A stretch of 64,000 nucleotides of DNA. It comes from Flavobacterium sp. 5. Lineage in GTDB: Bacteria > Bacteroidota > Bacteroidia > Flavobacteriales > Flavobacteriaceae. A program made the position numbers and the translations under genes. Below the pieces are notes generated by a model. The model did not search any database, had not been told where the DNA came from, and worked only from the letters and a program-made list of their open reading frames with translations. This document shows positions 26,462-35,410 of this stretch, in pieces (within the stretch, counting starts at the first letter, position 1; every line of letters starts with the position of its first letter). Location: assembly GCF_002813295.1 (NCBI RefSeq), contig NZ_PHUE01000001.1:2728001-2792000 (forward strand), given 5' to 3'.

Positions 26462-27433
26462 TTGAAATTGGAAAATAAACCAACCACAATTATAATACAA
26501 AATTTTACTACCGAGAGTGGTGCTATTTATGCTTCAATCAATTTGAGTTATCAAATTTTTGGCTGTGCACTACATACCGCACCTATTGTTTTGGTGAATC
26601 ACGCATTAACTGGGAATTCTCAAGTGGTAGGCTCAAAAGGATGGTGGAATGTTCTCATCGGTGAAAACAGAACAATAGATACGACTAAATATACCATACT
26701 GGCTTTTAATATTCCAGGAAATGGTTTTGATGATACTATTATCGAAAACTATCTTGATTTTACGGCTAGAGATGTAGCCAGACTTTTTATTGAAGGAATA
26801 AAAATACTTCAAATAGAACAGTTATATGTAATTATTGGTGGTTCTGTAGGTGGAGGAATAGCTTGGGAAATTTCAGCATTGGCTCCTAAAATCACAAAGC
26901 ATTTAATCCCGATAGCTACCGATTGGAAATCGACGGATTGGCTAATTGCCAATTGTTTTCTACAAGAACAAATTTTAAATAATTCGGCTAAGCCAATTGA
27001 GGATGCCCGAATACATGCTATGTTGTGTTACCGAACACCAGAATCTTTTAAAGCGAAGTTTGATAGAACGATAAATGAAGAATTAGCAATTTTTAATATT
27101 GAAAGTTGGCTGAATCACCATGGTAAGAAATTGCAAAAACGATTTCAGCTTTCAGCATATAAATTGATGAATCAATTACTAAAAACAATTGATATTGCCA
27201 GAAACAGAGAGTCTTTTATTGCTGTTGCCTCACAAATAGAAGCAGATATTCATATTATCGGAATCAATTCAGATTTGTTTTTTACGGTAAATGAGAATAA
27301 AGAAACTTACGAATTATTGAAAGAACACAAAGCAAATGTTACTTTTCAAGAGATTGATTCGATTCATGGACACGATGCTTTCTTGATAGAATACAAACAA
27401 CTGGACAGTTTTCTTAAAGAGATTTTTGTTTAA
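26462..27433 (+). CDS. metX: Homoserine O-acetyltransferase-like protein (MetX family, copy 2)
   Basis: Second MetX-family protein (323 residues), closely related to the one at 21701: NHALTGNSQV (46-55), nucleophile elbow GGSVGG (126-131, Ser128) and HGHDAFLIE near the C-terminus. It follows the SAM-I riboswitch by 70 bases. No ATG is available in frame before the conserved region, so the TTG at 26462 is taken as the start. The bifunctional aspartokinase/homoserine dehydrogenase starts 64 bases after the stop, so this operon makes homoserine and acylates it under SAM control. Why two MetX copies are kept is not clear; differing regulation is the likely reason. Confidence 0.87.
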   Translation: MKLENKPTTIIIQNFTTESGAIYASINLSYQIFGCALHTAPIVLVNHALTGNSQVVGSKGWWNVLIGENRTIDTTKYTILAFNIPGNGFDDTIIENYLDFTARDVARLFIEGIKILQIEQLYVIIGGSVGGGIAWEISALAPKITKHLIPIATDWKSTDWLIANCFLQEQILNNSAKPIEDARIHAMLCYRTPESFKAKFDRTINEELAIFNIESWLNHHGKKLQKRFQLSAYKLMNQLLKTIDIARNRESFIAVASQIEADIHIIGINSDLFFTVNENKETYELLKEHKANVTFQEIDSIHGHDAFLIEYKQLDSFLKEIFV

Positions 27434-27497
27434 AATAGAATTTACACAGATAAAATAATAGTCAAAAAGGAATGTTTTGACTTAAAAAAATAAGATA

Positions 27498-29912
27498 ATG
27501 AAGATATTGAAATTTGGAGGAAAGTCTTTGTCAAACGGAGACGGAATCAATAAAGTGGTCGCAATTATTGAGAGTAAAGTAGGAGCAGGAGAGCAAATTG
27601 CAATAGTAGTTTCTGCACGAGGAAATGCTACAGATGAATTGGAAAATATTTTAGCTTTGGCTTCTAAAAACGCAGAATACAAATCACTTTTTGAAGATTT
27701 TAAGCTTTATCAACAAGATGTTTATGTTGATGTAGATTTGTCTGTAGAGTTTAATAAGTTGGAGAAACTTTTTGAAGGTGTGAGTTTGATTGGGGATTAC
27801 AGCGTAAAAATTAAAGATGAGGTACTTTCAAAAGGAGAGTTGATCTCGGCTAAACTGCTTACTGCGATTTTAATTAAAAAAGGCATAAATGCTCGTTTTA
27901 CAGACACAAGAGAATTGATTAAAACCGATTCGAATTATGGTGATGCACAACCGGTAGAACAGCTTTCGAAGAAAAATGTTATCGCTTATTTTAAAGAACA
28001 CAATGGAACAACAGTGAATGTTGTAACTGGTTTTATAGGTTCGAACAGTAAAAATGAAGCTACGACTCTTGGTAGAAATGGTAGTAATTATACGGCTTCG
28101 TTGTTGGCAAATTATCTGGATGCAAAAGAATTACAAAACTATACACATGTTGATGGTATTTATACTGCCAATCCTGATTTGGTTTTGGATGCGAAAAAAA
28201 TAGACCAATTGTCGTTTAATGAAGCGAATGAGTTGGCTAATTTTGGAGCAACAATTTTGCATGCAAAGACTATTATTCCTTTGCTAGAAAAGAACATTCC
28301 GCTTCGTATATTGAATACTTTCAATCACGAAAACCAAGGGACGTTAATTACTTCTGGTTCGAATAAGGAAGGAATCAAAACACTTTCGGTTCTGGAAAAT
28401 GTGGCTCTGGTAAACTTGGAAGGAAGAGGATTACTTGGAAAAACAGGTGTTGATGCACGTATTTTTAGAGTGATGGGTGATAATGATATTAGTGTGAGCA
28501 TTATTTCGCAAGGTTCGTCTGAACGTGGAATTGGACTTGTTGTGAATGCTGATCAAGCTACAAAAGCAATGATTGAATTAGAAAAAGAATTTGAAAATGA
28601 TTTTTATTCTAAAGACGTTAATAAAATTTCGGTAACCGATAATGTTTCGGTGATTTCGATTATTGGACAGGATTTGAGTACGTTTCATAAGCCTTATACG
28701 GCTTTGATTAAAAATAAAATTGTACCAATTCTTTTTAACAATACGGTTACGGGTAAAAACGTGAGTTTGGTTGTTAAAAAAGAAGAGCTGAATAAAGCTT
28801 TGAATGTAATTCACGGAGAGATTTTTGGAGTTTCAAAGAAAATCAATATTGCTATTTTTGGTCACGGATTGGTTGGAGGAACTTTGATTAATCAGATTTT
28901 AGAATCGCAAGACGCTATCGAGAAACGCAAAGGAATTAAGCTGAATGTTTTTGCCATTGCAAATTCTAAAAGCGTTCTTTTGAATAAAAATGGTGTTTCT
29001 CCAAATTGGAGAAATGAAATTCAGACGAATGGAAATTCGTATACAATTGAGGATGTTATTAAATACGCCAATGACAATCACTTGGAGAATTTGATTGCAA
29101 TTGATAATTCAGCAAGTAAGGATTTTGTTGAAAATTACATCAAGTTGGCGGAGAATAGTTTTGACTTGATTTCGTCGAATAAAGTGGCGAATACATTGAG
29201 TTATTCGTTTTACAAGGAGTTAAGACAAGTGTTGGAAGACAATCAAAAAACGTATTTATATGAAACCAATGTTGGTGCAGGTTTACCTTTGATAGATACG
29301 ATAAAATTATTGCATCTTTCTGGGGAGAATATCACGAAGATAAAAGGAGTTTTCTCAGGAACATTGAGTTATTTGTTTAATAATTTCTCTGCTAAAGATG
29401 CTCCGTTTAGCGAAATATTGAAAGAAGCTATCGATAACGGTTACACTGAACCAGATCCAAGAGAAGATCTTTGTGGAAATGACGTAGGTAGAAAATTATT
29501 GATTTTGGCAAGAGAATTAGACTTGCAAAATGAATTTGAAGAAATCAGTATTCAAAACTTAATTCCGGAACATTTACGTGAAGGAGAAGTTTCGGATTTC
29601 TTGAATAAATTGAAAGAGTTTGATCCAATTTATAATAAAATAAAAGCCGAACAAGAACCAAATCATGTATTGAGATATATTGGCGAATTATCAGGAGATT
29701 TACAAAACGATAAAGGAAATCTTGAAGTGAAATTGGTTTCTGTACCAAAAGATACAGCGCTAGGCGGATTGAAAGGTTCTGATTCATTCTTCGAAATTTA
29801 TACAGAATCGTATGGAGATAGACCAATTGTAATTCAAGGAGCTGGAGCAGGTTCTGCTGTAACGGCAAGAGGAGTTTTTGGAGATATTTTGAGATTGTCA
29901 GATAAAGGATAA
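27498..29912 (+). CDS. thrA: Bifunctional aspartokinase / homoserine dehydrogenase
   Basis: Fused enzyme for the first and third steps from aspartate to homoserine, 804 residues. The kinase domain opens with KFGGKSL (4-10). An ACT-type regulatory region spans about 295-450 (TGVDARIFRVMGDNDISVSI). The dehydrogenase starts near 455 with FGHGLVGG, keeps SNKVAN (about 558) and the full EPDPREDLCGNDVGRK block (about 651-666), and ends GAGAGSAVTARGVFGDIL. All catalytic residues missing from the paralogue at 22689 are present here. It is co-transcribed with metX copy 2 behind the SAM riboswitch. Feedback by threonine is usual for the family but cannot be read from sequence. Confidence 0.96.
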   Translation: MKILKFGGKSLSNGDGINKVVAIIESKVGAGEQIAIVVSARGNATDELENILALASKNAEYKSLFEDFKLYQQDVYVDVDLSVEFNKLEKLFEGVSLIGDYSVKIKDEVLSKGELISAKLLTAILIKKGINARFTDTRELIKTDSNYGDAQPVEQLSKKNVIAYFKEHNGTTVNVVTGFIGSNSKNEATTLGRNGSNYTASLLANYLDAKELQNYTHVDGIYTANPDLVLDAKKIDQLSFNEANELANFGATILHAKTIIPLLEKNIPLRILNTFNHENQGTLITSGSNKEGIKTLSVLENVALVNLEGRGLLGKTGVDARIFRVMGDNDISVSIISQGSSERGIGLVVNADQATKAMIELEKEFENDFYSKDVNKISVTDNVSVISIIGQDLSTFHKPYTALIKNKIVPILFNNTVTGKNVSLVVKKEELNKALNVIHGEIFGVSKKINIAIFGHGLVGGTLINQILESQDAIEKRKGIKLNVFAIANSKSVLLNKNGVSPNWRNEIQTNGNSYTIEDVIKYANDNHLENLIAIDNSASKDFVENYIKLAENSFDLISSNKVANTLSYSFYKELRQVLEDNQKTYLYETNVGAGLPLIDTIKLLHLSGENITKIKGVFSGTLSYLFNNFSAKDAPFSEILKEAIDNGYTEPDPREDLCGNDVGRKLLILARELDLQNEFEEISIQNLIPEHLREGEVSDFLNKLKEFDPIYNKIKAEQEPNHVLRYIGELSGDLQNDKGNLEVKLVSVPKDTALGGLKGSDSFFEIYTESYGDRPIVIQGAGAGSAVTARGVFGDILRLSDKG

Positions 29913-29992
29913 ATATTTTTATAATTTTAGAATAAAGATAACCGTCGAACTCGCTTTTAAAAATAGGGTTATAAACTTTTAAAAAAATAACT

Positions 29993-30238
29993 ATGGTAGA
30001 AGTTTTTAGTGGTTCTTATTTTGAGGCAATGAATGTTAGAAATTTATTGGAAGTAAATGAAATTTCAGTTTTTACTCAAAATGAATTTATGTCAAATATT
30101 GAACCTTGGGTAGTTGCTTCGGGAGGTTTAAATGCTGTAAAACTCCAAGTTGATCAATTGGATTTAGATGCGGCAAGAGTAATAATAGAGGATTATTTAA
30201 AAGGAATTAATGATCTAGTAGATATTGAAGATAAATGA
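29993..30238 (+). CDS. DUF2007-type small protein
   Basis: An 81-residue soluble protein matching the DUF2007 (putative signal-transducing) pattern: VFSGSYFEAMNVRNLLEVNE at the N-terminus, then a second strand pair and a helix (LDAARVIIEDYLKG). Family members have a ferredoxin-like beta-alpha-beta fold with no proven function. It sits 80 bases behind thrA and has no own strong promoter, so it may be a tail gene of that operon. Confidence 0.75.
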   Translation: MVEVFSGSYFEAMNVRNLLEVNEISVFTQNEFMSNIEPWVVASGGLNAVKLQVDQLDLDAARVIIEDYLKGINDLVDIEDK

Positions 30239-30288
30239 AATAATTAGCTGGATTTGTATCTAAAAATCCTTGCCATCAGTTTACAGGA

Positions 30289-30316
30289 AGAGATGTTTTG
30301 AGATTGTAAGATAAAG
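30289..30316 (+). repeat. Remnant copy of the thrA 3' end
   Basis: GAGATGTTTTGAGATTGTAA then GATAAAG is near-identical (about 25 of 28 bases) to the last bases of thrA (29880-29907). It lies after the DUF2007 gene, as if that gene were inserted with a duplicated target segment. Confidence 0.45.
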
Positions 30317-30390
30317 TGATAGAATAAAAAAACAAATAAATTAAATTTTAGATTATAAAAGCCCCAACCTATTAAACCTATAAAAAAATA

Positions 30391-31089
30391 ATGAAAAAAA
30401 TCTTTTTCCTTTTGTGTTTAGTTTCTTTTACTATGCAGGCAAAGTATTATGAAGCAGTATTAACTTTTGAAAACGGAACTGTAAAAAAAGGATTTGCAGA
30501 GATGGTAGAAATTCAAGATTCTAAAGTTAAGTTCAGACTTACTGAGAAAGGAGATACAGAGAAAATATTGAGTGAAGACCTTAAGAAAATTGAATACACT
30601 GATAAAGATGGAAATAAATATGAGGCGGATAGATTGTTTATCCATACCGACAAAGGTGAAAAAGGTATAAAAAAAGGGACTAAAAAATATTGGTTGTACG
30701 TGGTTTATTCTAATGGAATTAAATTAGTAACAGATGCACTGCAATCTACTTTTAGATATAATCCGAGTAATGGAACGACTACAGGAGCTGCAGGTGCTAC
30801 TCTTTTTTATTTAGGAAAAGAGAAAGAGGATGGTGTTTTTTTTGTTTTTATGTTGTCTTCTATGAATTCTATAAATATAGGAATGGATAAATCGGTTAGA
30901 AAGCATTGTGAACTTTTGTTTAAAGATTGTCCTTCTTTTTTGGAAGCGGTAAATAAAGAAAATTTTAAAAAGACAACTTTAATGAATCGCTTAATTGAGC
31001 TTTATGAAACGAATAATTGTAATAAAAAAGTAGAAATTAAGCCAGTGGCAAAACCAGGGATTAAGTCTAAGAAAAGCAAAAAGAATTAA
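30391..31089 (+). CDS. Hypothetical exported protein
   Basis: A 232-residue protein of no family I recognise. Residues 1-17 form a signal peptide (MKKIFFLLCLVSFTMQA). The N-terminal half is beta-rich and charged (VLTFENGTVKKGFAEM, SEDLKKIEYTDKDGNKY), in a style common in Bacteroidota periplasmic proteins of unknown role. The C-terminus holds three Cys (HCELLFKDC, NNC) and ends in a very basic tail. No lipobox. The upstream gene ends about 150 bases away; its downstream neighbour is small and unrelated. Confidence 0.6.
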   Translation: MKKIFFLLCLVSFTMQAKYYEAVLTFENGTVKKGFAEMVEIQDSKVKFRLTEKGDTEKILSEDLKKIEYTDKDGNKYEADRLFIHTDKGEKGIKKGTKKYWLYVVYSNGIKLVTDALQSTFRYNPSNGTTTGAAGATLFYLGKEKEDGVFFVFMLSSMNSINIGMDKSVRKHCELLFKDCPSFLEAVNKENFKKTTLMNRLIELYETNNCNKKVEIKPVAKPGIKSKKSKKN

Positions 31090-31188
31090 TAGTCGGAAAC
31101 AGATAAGGATTTTAGATCCAAGCGATAGCGAACAGGCGAAATAATTTTGATTTCAGATTGAGTTGAGGATAATTAAAAAGCAATTGGT

Positions 31189-31491
31189 ATGATATTTATT
31201 ACCCAGTTTATATATGTAATTGAAGGTCAGGAAGCAGTTTTTAATGAGTTTGAATCTCTTGCAATTCCGATTATTGCAAAATACAATGGACAGCTTTTAA
31301 TGCGAATTAGACCAGAAGAAAGTAATTTTATAGAATGCACAATAGAAAAACCGTATGAAATTCATTTGGTTTCATTTGCAACCGATGAAGATTTTGAAAA
31401 TTTTAAACAGGATGAGGAGCGAAAACTTTTTTTACATTTAAAAGAGAAATCAATTCAATCTATTTTGTTTTTAAAAGGAATAAAACTGTAA
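31189..31491 (+). CDS. DUF1330-like small protein
   Basis: A 100-residue soluble protein with the dimeric alpha/beta-barrel style of DUF1330 proteins (FITQFIYVIEGQEAVFNEFE; IHLVSFATDEDFENFKQDEE). Function unknown. It precedes the OsmC and metZ-like genes on the same strand. Confidence 0.55.
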   Translation: MIFITQFIYVIEGQEAVFNEFESLAIPIIAKYNGQLLMRIRPEESNFIECTIEKPYEIHLVSFATDEDFENFKQDEERKLFLHLKEKSIQSILFLKGIKL

Positions 31492-31565
31492 ATAATTAAT
31501 TTAAATAGGGACTTACCTTCGGTCTTAGCTTCTTTTCTTTTGGGAAGGTTGGGAAGGGAATAACA

Positions 31566-32000
31566 ATGAAAATAACATTAGACAGAGTAAACGAAAACTT
31601 CCACTTCGAATTAAAAAATGAGCGTGGACATATTGTAAATGTTGATGCCAGACCTGAATTTGGAGGGAATGATAATGGACCAAGTCCAATGGAATTAGTA
31701 TTGATGGGTGTTGCAGGTTGTAGCGGAATCGATATGATTTCAATTCTGAAAAAGCAACGTCAGGAAATCACTTCTTTCAAAGCTGAGGTTGAGGGAGAAC
31801 GCGTGCAAGTAGGAGAAGCAAAACCATTCAAAGATATTCATGTGGTTTTTTCTTTAGAAGGAAATATCAAAGAAGACAAAGCAGCCAAAGCGGCGCAATT
31901 ATCTTTTGATAAATATTGTTCAGTTTCTAAAACAGTAGAGCCAACAGCAACTATTCATTATAAAGTGATTTTGAACGGAGTAGAATTGGCAAAAATTTAA
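31566..32000 (+). CDS. OsmC/Ohr family protein
   Basis: A 144-residue thiol peroxidase-like protein. The two conserved cysteines are in VAGCSGIDMISILKKQ (Cys near 57) and FDKYCSVSKTVEPTA (Cys near 119), the usual reactive pair that reduces organic hydroperoxides. The gene ends 18 bases before the metZ-like gene with no terminator, so they probably form one unit. Whether it protects the sulfhydrylase or handles sulfur species is conjecture. Confidence 0.85.
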   Translation: MKITLDRVNENFHFELKNERGHIVNVDARPEFGGNDNGPSPMELVLMGVAGCSGIDMISILKKQRQEITSFKAEVEGERVQVGEAKPFKDIHVVFSLEGNIKEDKAAKAAQLSFDKYCSVSKTVEPTATIHYKVILNGVELAKI

Positions 32001-32018
32001 TTAAAGAATAAAATTATC

Positions 32019-33191
32019 ATGAGCGAACAAGAATTCGGGTTTGAAACCCAAGCGATACGTACGCATTTAGAAAAATCTCAATTTCAGGAACATTCAACTC
32101 CTTTGTATTTGTCATCCAGTTTTGTGTTTGATGATGCTGAGGATATGAGAGCATCTTTTACCGAAGAGAAAGTACGAAATATATATTCTCGTTTCAGTAA
32201 CCCAAATACAACCGAATTTGTAGACAAGGTTTGTGTAATGGAAGGAGCTGAGGCTGGTTATGCTTTTGCAACAGGAATGGCTGCGATTTATTCTACTTTT
32301 GCCGCATTGTTGGATTCAGGCGATCATATAGTGTCTGCAGGAAGTGTTTTTGGTTCGACCCACGCGTTGTTTATGACTTATTTCCCAAAGTGGAAAATTG
32401 AAACTTCGTATTTTGATATCAATAAGCCAGAAACTATTGAAAGTTTCATTAAGCCAAACACTAAAATTTTATATGTAGAAACACCAACAAATCCTGGTGT
32501 TGATGTAATTGATTTGGAACTGTTAGGACAAATTGCTAAAAAACACAATTTGATTTTTATTGTAGATAATTGTTTTGCAACACCATACATTCAGCAGCCT
32601 ATTAAGTATGGTGCGAATATAGTTGTTCATTCCGCTACTAAATTAATGGATGGTCAAGGAAGAGTTTTAGGTGGAATTGCAGTTGGTGATGCCGATTTGA
32701 TTCGTAAAATTTATTTATTCTCAAGAAATACTGGTCCAGCAATGTCACCATTTAATGCTTGGGTATTGTCTAAAAGTTTAGAGACTTTGTCAGTTCGTGT
32801 GGATAGACATTGTGAAAATGCTTTGAAAGTGGCTGAGTTTTTAGAAAGTCACCCGAATGTAAATAGTGTGAAATATCCATTCTTGAAATCGCATCCAAAG
32901 TATGAAGTAGCTAAAAAACAGATGCTTTTGGGAGGTAATATAATTGCTTTTGAAATCAAAGGAGGAATTGAAGCTGGTAGAAAATTTTTAGACAAAATCA
33001 AATTATGTTCGCTATCAGCTAATATTGGAGATGTTAAAACGATTGTGACACATCCTGCATCAACAACACATAGTAAATTATCTGTTGAAGAAAAATTAGC
33101 AGTTGGAATTACCGAAGGTTTAGTTCGTGTTTCTGTGGGTTTAGAAACTGTTAAAGATGTTATTGCTGATTTGGAGCAGGCACTTTCTTAA
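32019..33191 (+). CDS. metZ: O-succinylhomoserine sulfhydrylase-like trans-sulfuration enzyme
   Basis: Second PLP enzyme of the Cys/Met-metabolism family, 390 residues, closest to MetZ (O-succinylhomoserine sulfhydrylase) but also compatible with cystathionine gamma-synthase. It keeps YSRFSNPNTTEFVDKVCVME (about 64-83), VETPTNPGVDVIDL, the PLP-lysine motif HSATKLMDGQGRVLGG (about 205-220) and the C-terminal VRVSVGLETVKD. Together with MetY at 20294 the cell has two routes from activated homoserine to homocysteine. The true acyl donor here is probably O-acetylhomoserine, since only MetX-type acyltransferases are seen. A terminator follows. Confidence 0.87.
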   Translation: MSEQEFGFETQAIRTHLEKSQFQEHSTPLYLSSSFVFDDAEDMRASFTEEKVRNIYSRFSNPNTTEFVDKVCVMEGAEAGYAFATGMAAIYSTFAALLDSGDHIVSAGSVFGSTHALFMTYFPKWKIETSYFDINKPETIESFIKPNTKILYVETPTNPGVDVIDLELLGQIAKKHNLIFIVDNCFATPYIQQPIKYGANIVVHSATKLMDGQGRVLGGIAVGDADLIRKIYLFSRNTGPAMSPFNAWVLSKSLETLSVRVDRHCENALKVAEFLESHPNVNSVKYPFLKSHPKYEVAKKQMLLGGNIIAFEIKGGIEAGRKFLDKIKLCSLSANIGDVKTIVTHPASTTHSKLSVEEKLAVGITEGLVRVSVGLETVKDVIADLEQALS

Positions 33192-33209
33192 GTGAAATAT
33201 TTTTAAAGT

Positions 33210-33246
33210 AAAAGGGCTGTTTGTTTAAAATAGCCCTTTTCTTTTT
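33210..33246 (+). terminator. Terminator after metZ-like gene
   Basis: Stem AAAAGGGCT/AGCCCTTTT, 13-base loop, then CTTTTT. Confidence 0.85.
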
Positions 33247-33286
33247 ATAAATTTTGTGATTGAAAAATGAATCTTAGATTTAAATT

Positions 33287-33817
33287 ATGGTAAAACCAAG
33301 ATTACTTATCTTATCAGATTTGTTTGGAGGCGAAAGTCCACAATGGATAAAATACTATACAAAAGTTTTAGAATCTAAATTTGATATTCAGTATTATGAT
33401 GTTCTAAAATTAGGAGAAATCGATACCTCTAATTGTAATGAAAAGAGCATTCATAATCAATTCCTAAATACAGGAATTGATAAAGCAGTTCAAAATTTAT
33501 TGAATCTGGAAAGAGAGAAAGTTGCCGTTTTAGGATTTAGTATTGGCGGAACAATTGCCTGGAAAGCTTCTTTAAAAGGCTTAAATGTGTCTCAGTTAAT
33601 TGCAGTTTCATCAACAAGATTACGCTTTGAAACCGAAATTCCAAATTGTGAAATCAAGCTGTATTTTGGAGAAAAAGATTTAAATATGCCAGACTTGCAA
33701 TGGTTTTTGGATTTAAAAATTTTAAATCAAATTATTGAAAAGCAAGATCATCAATTGTATTTCGAAGAAAAGAATGCAATTGCAATTTGTGATGCTATTT
33801 TACAAATTTTAGATTGA
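33287..33817 (+). CDS. Small alpha/beta-hydrolase-like protein
   Basis: A 176-residue protein with a single nucleophile-elbow motif GFSIGGTIAWKA (about 84-95) and a late LYFGEKDLNMPD segment that could supply the acid residue. The elbow is of the same Gly-x-Ser-x-Gly-Gly kind as in the MetX proteins, but the protein is half their length. Its substrate is unknown. It lies between the metZ-like gene and the Rrf2 regulator. Confidence 0.65.
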   Translation: MVKPRLLILSDLFGGESPQWIKYYTKVLESKFDIQYYDVLKLGEIDTSNCNEKSIHNQFLNTGIDKAVQNLLNLEREKVAVLGFSIGGTIAWKASLKGLNVSQLIAVSSTRLRFETEIPNCEIKLYFGEKDLNMPDLQWFLDLKILNQIIEKQDHQLYFEEKNAIAICDAILQILD

Positions 33818-33827
33818 TTTTCTTTCT

Positions 33828-33861
33828 TTTGTCATTGTTCGATCAAAAATGTATATTTTTG
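33828..33861 (+). promoter_or_regulatory. Promoter of the Rrf2 regulator
   Basis: TTTG at 33828-33831 and TATTTTTG at 33854-33861 (22-base spacer), about 75 bases before the ATG. Confidence 0.55.
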
Positions 33862-33934
33862 TTTCAGATAAAATAAGTAATGATTTTTAAGAAATCGAAT
33901 CTTAAATTAAATATCATAAATCGTATATAAAATC

Positions 33935-34345
33935 ATGCTTTCAAAGAAAACAAAATACGGAATTAAAGCTTTGACATTTTTGGCTAGACGCGAGAACAAC
34001 GAGCCAGTTGCTATTGCTGATATTGCCCAAAGCGAAAATATTTCGGTTAAGTTTTTGGAAAGTATTTTGTTATTACTTAGAAACTCTGGTTTCCTTGGAG
34101 CTAAAAAGGGAAAAGGCGGTGGTTATTACTTAATCAAAGACCCAAAAGATATCAGTATGGCCAAAGTGTACCGCATTCTGGAAGGTCCGATTGCATTACT
34201 TCCGTGTGCGAGTCATAATTTTTATGAAAAATGTGATGATTGCAATGATGAAACTACTTGTGCAGCCCGCCGATTAATGACTCAGGTCAGAGATAATACA
34301 CTTAAAATTCTTGAAAGTAATACACTGGCAGATATAGCTTTCTAA
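33935..34345 (+). CDS. Rrf2 family transcriptional regulator
   Basis: A 136-residue winged-helix repressor of the Rrf2 family (IscR/CymR/NsrR group). The N-terminus MLSKKTKYGIKALTFLARRE and the recognition region EPVAIADIAQSENISVKFLESILLLL followed by GGGYYL are typical. Four cysteines (91, 100, 103, 109) lie where IscR-type proteins bind an Fe-S cluster, so iron-sulfur or redox sensing is possible. It is transcribed from its own promoter just upstream of the sulfate-assimilation operon; a CymR-like role in controlling cysH onwards is inferred from position. A dyad at the cysH start site (34589-34617) is a candidate operator. Confidence 0.85.
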   Translation: MLSKKTKYGIKALTFLARRENNEPVAIADIAQSENISVKFLESILLLLRNSGFLGAKKGKGGGYYLIKDPKDISMAKVYRILEGPIALLPCASHNFYEKCDDCNDETTCAARRLMTQVRDNTLKILESNTLADIAF

Positions 34346-34552
34346 GTCTTTGCTTTAAATCAAAATAATACAGTAAAAGATAATTTCGTTGTTTTTTTTA
34401 ATGAAACAGTTTTTTATAATTAAATTAACGAACTGTTTTATAGTTAGTTGTAAGTTTGTGTGTCAGTTTTGTTTTATTGGCTTTGTTTCAGATACCTTTT
34501 TTAACTAGCTGAGGATTAATTGTTTTTTATAGTAAAAAATCCAAATTTTTAT

Positions 34553-34582
34553 TTTGTTATTTAGAAATAAGTAGTATTTTTG
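34553..34582 (+). promoter_or_regulatory. Promoter of the cys operon
   Basis: TTTG at 34553-34556, 18-base spacer, TATTTTTG at 34575-34582. Transcription should begin near 34589. Confidence 0.75.
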
Positions 34583-34588
34583 CAAAGT

Positions 34589-34617
34589 AATCTAGTAACC
34601 CGATAGGGTAATAGATT
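34589..34617 (+). promoter_or_regulatory. Dyad at the cysH transcription start (candidate Rrf2 operator)
   Basis: AATCTA-GTA-ACCC-GATA-GGGT-AA-TAGATT: two nested inverted repeats starting at the predicted start of transcription and ending 19 bases before the ATG. It could be an operator for the neighbouring Rrf2 protein or an mRNA hairpin. Confidence 0.5.
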
Positions 34618-34636
34618 TTAAAATAAAATAGAAATA

Positions 34637-35338
34637 ATGGATTCAGCAATAGTAAATACTTTATTAGAAAAAACAGCCAATTTCTCGATTGAGGAAACTT
34701 TGGCTTTTTTAGCTACTGAATATCCAAGTAAAGTGGTTTTTTCTACTTCATTTGGGCAAGAAGATCAGGTAATCACAGCGTTAATTGCTAAAGATGATTT
34801 GCCAATTACCATTTTCACATTGGATACAGGGAGATTATTTCAAGAGACTTATGATGTTTTTCACAGGACCTTGAAAAAATATAAAAAACAGATTGAGGTT
34901 TATTTTCCAGAAGCAGCATCGGTTGAAAACTTATTAAAGGAAAAAGGACCAAATAGCTTTTACGAATCGGTTGAGAATAGAAAAGAATGTTGTTTTATTC
35001 GTAAAGTAGTTCCATTGAGAAAAGCTTTAGCAGGAAATTCAGTTTGGATTACAGGTTTAAGAGCAGAGCAATCGGAGAATAGAAATGACTTAGCTTTTTT
35101 TGAATATGATGCTAATTTTGATATTATAAAATTCAATCCATTGTTGAAATGGAGTTTAGAAGAAGTTCAAAAATATATTGATGATAATAATGTGCCTCAA
35201 AATGCTTTGCATAAAAAAGGATTTGTAAGCATTGGTTGCGCGCCTTGTACGAGAGCGATTGCCGAAGGAGAGGATATCAGAGCAGGAAGATGGTCTTGGG
35301 AATCTAGTCATAAAGAATGTGGTTTACACCAAAAATAA
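34637..35338 (+). CDS. cysH: Adenylylsulfate (APS) reductase, assimilatory
   Basis: Reduces activated sulfate to sulfite, 233 residues. The nucleotide-binding loop STSFGQEDQ is near residue 35 and the redox-active ECGLH motif is at the C-terminus. Cys118-Cys119 and Cys201-x-x-Cys204 (CAPC) form the CC...CxxC pattern that holds a 4Fe-4S cluster in APS reductases and is absent from PAPS reductases. This fits the lack of an APS kinase (CysC) gene or domain in the cluster. First gene of the sulfate-assimilation operon, behind the dyad element. Confidence 0.93.
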   Translation: MDSAIVNTLLEKTANFSIEETLAFLATEYPSKVVFSTSFGQEDQVITALIAKDDLPITIFTLDTGRLFQETYDVFHRTLKKYKKQIEVYFPEAASVENLLKEKGPNSFYESVENRKECCFIRKVVPLRKALAGNSVWITGLRAEQSENRNDLAFFEYDANFDIIKFNPLLKWSLEEVQKYIDDNNVPQNALHKKGFVSIGCAPCTRAIAEGEDIRAGRWSWESSHKECGLHQK

Positions 35339-35410
35339 AAGTTTAATCGTTTAAGGGTTTATTCGTTTAGTCGAATCAACAAATAAACAAATTACCAAAT
35401 AAACAGAAAG

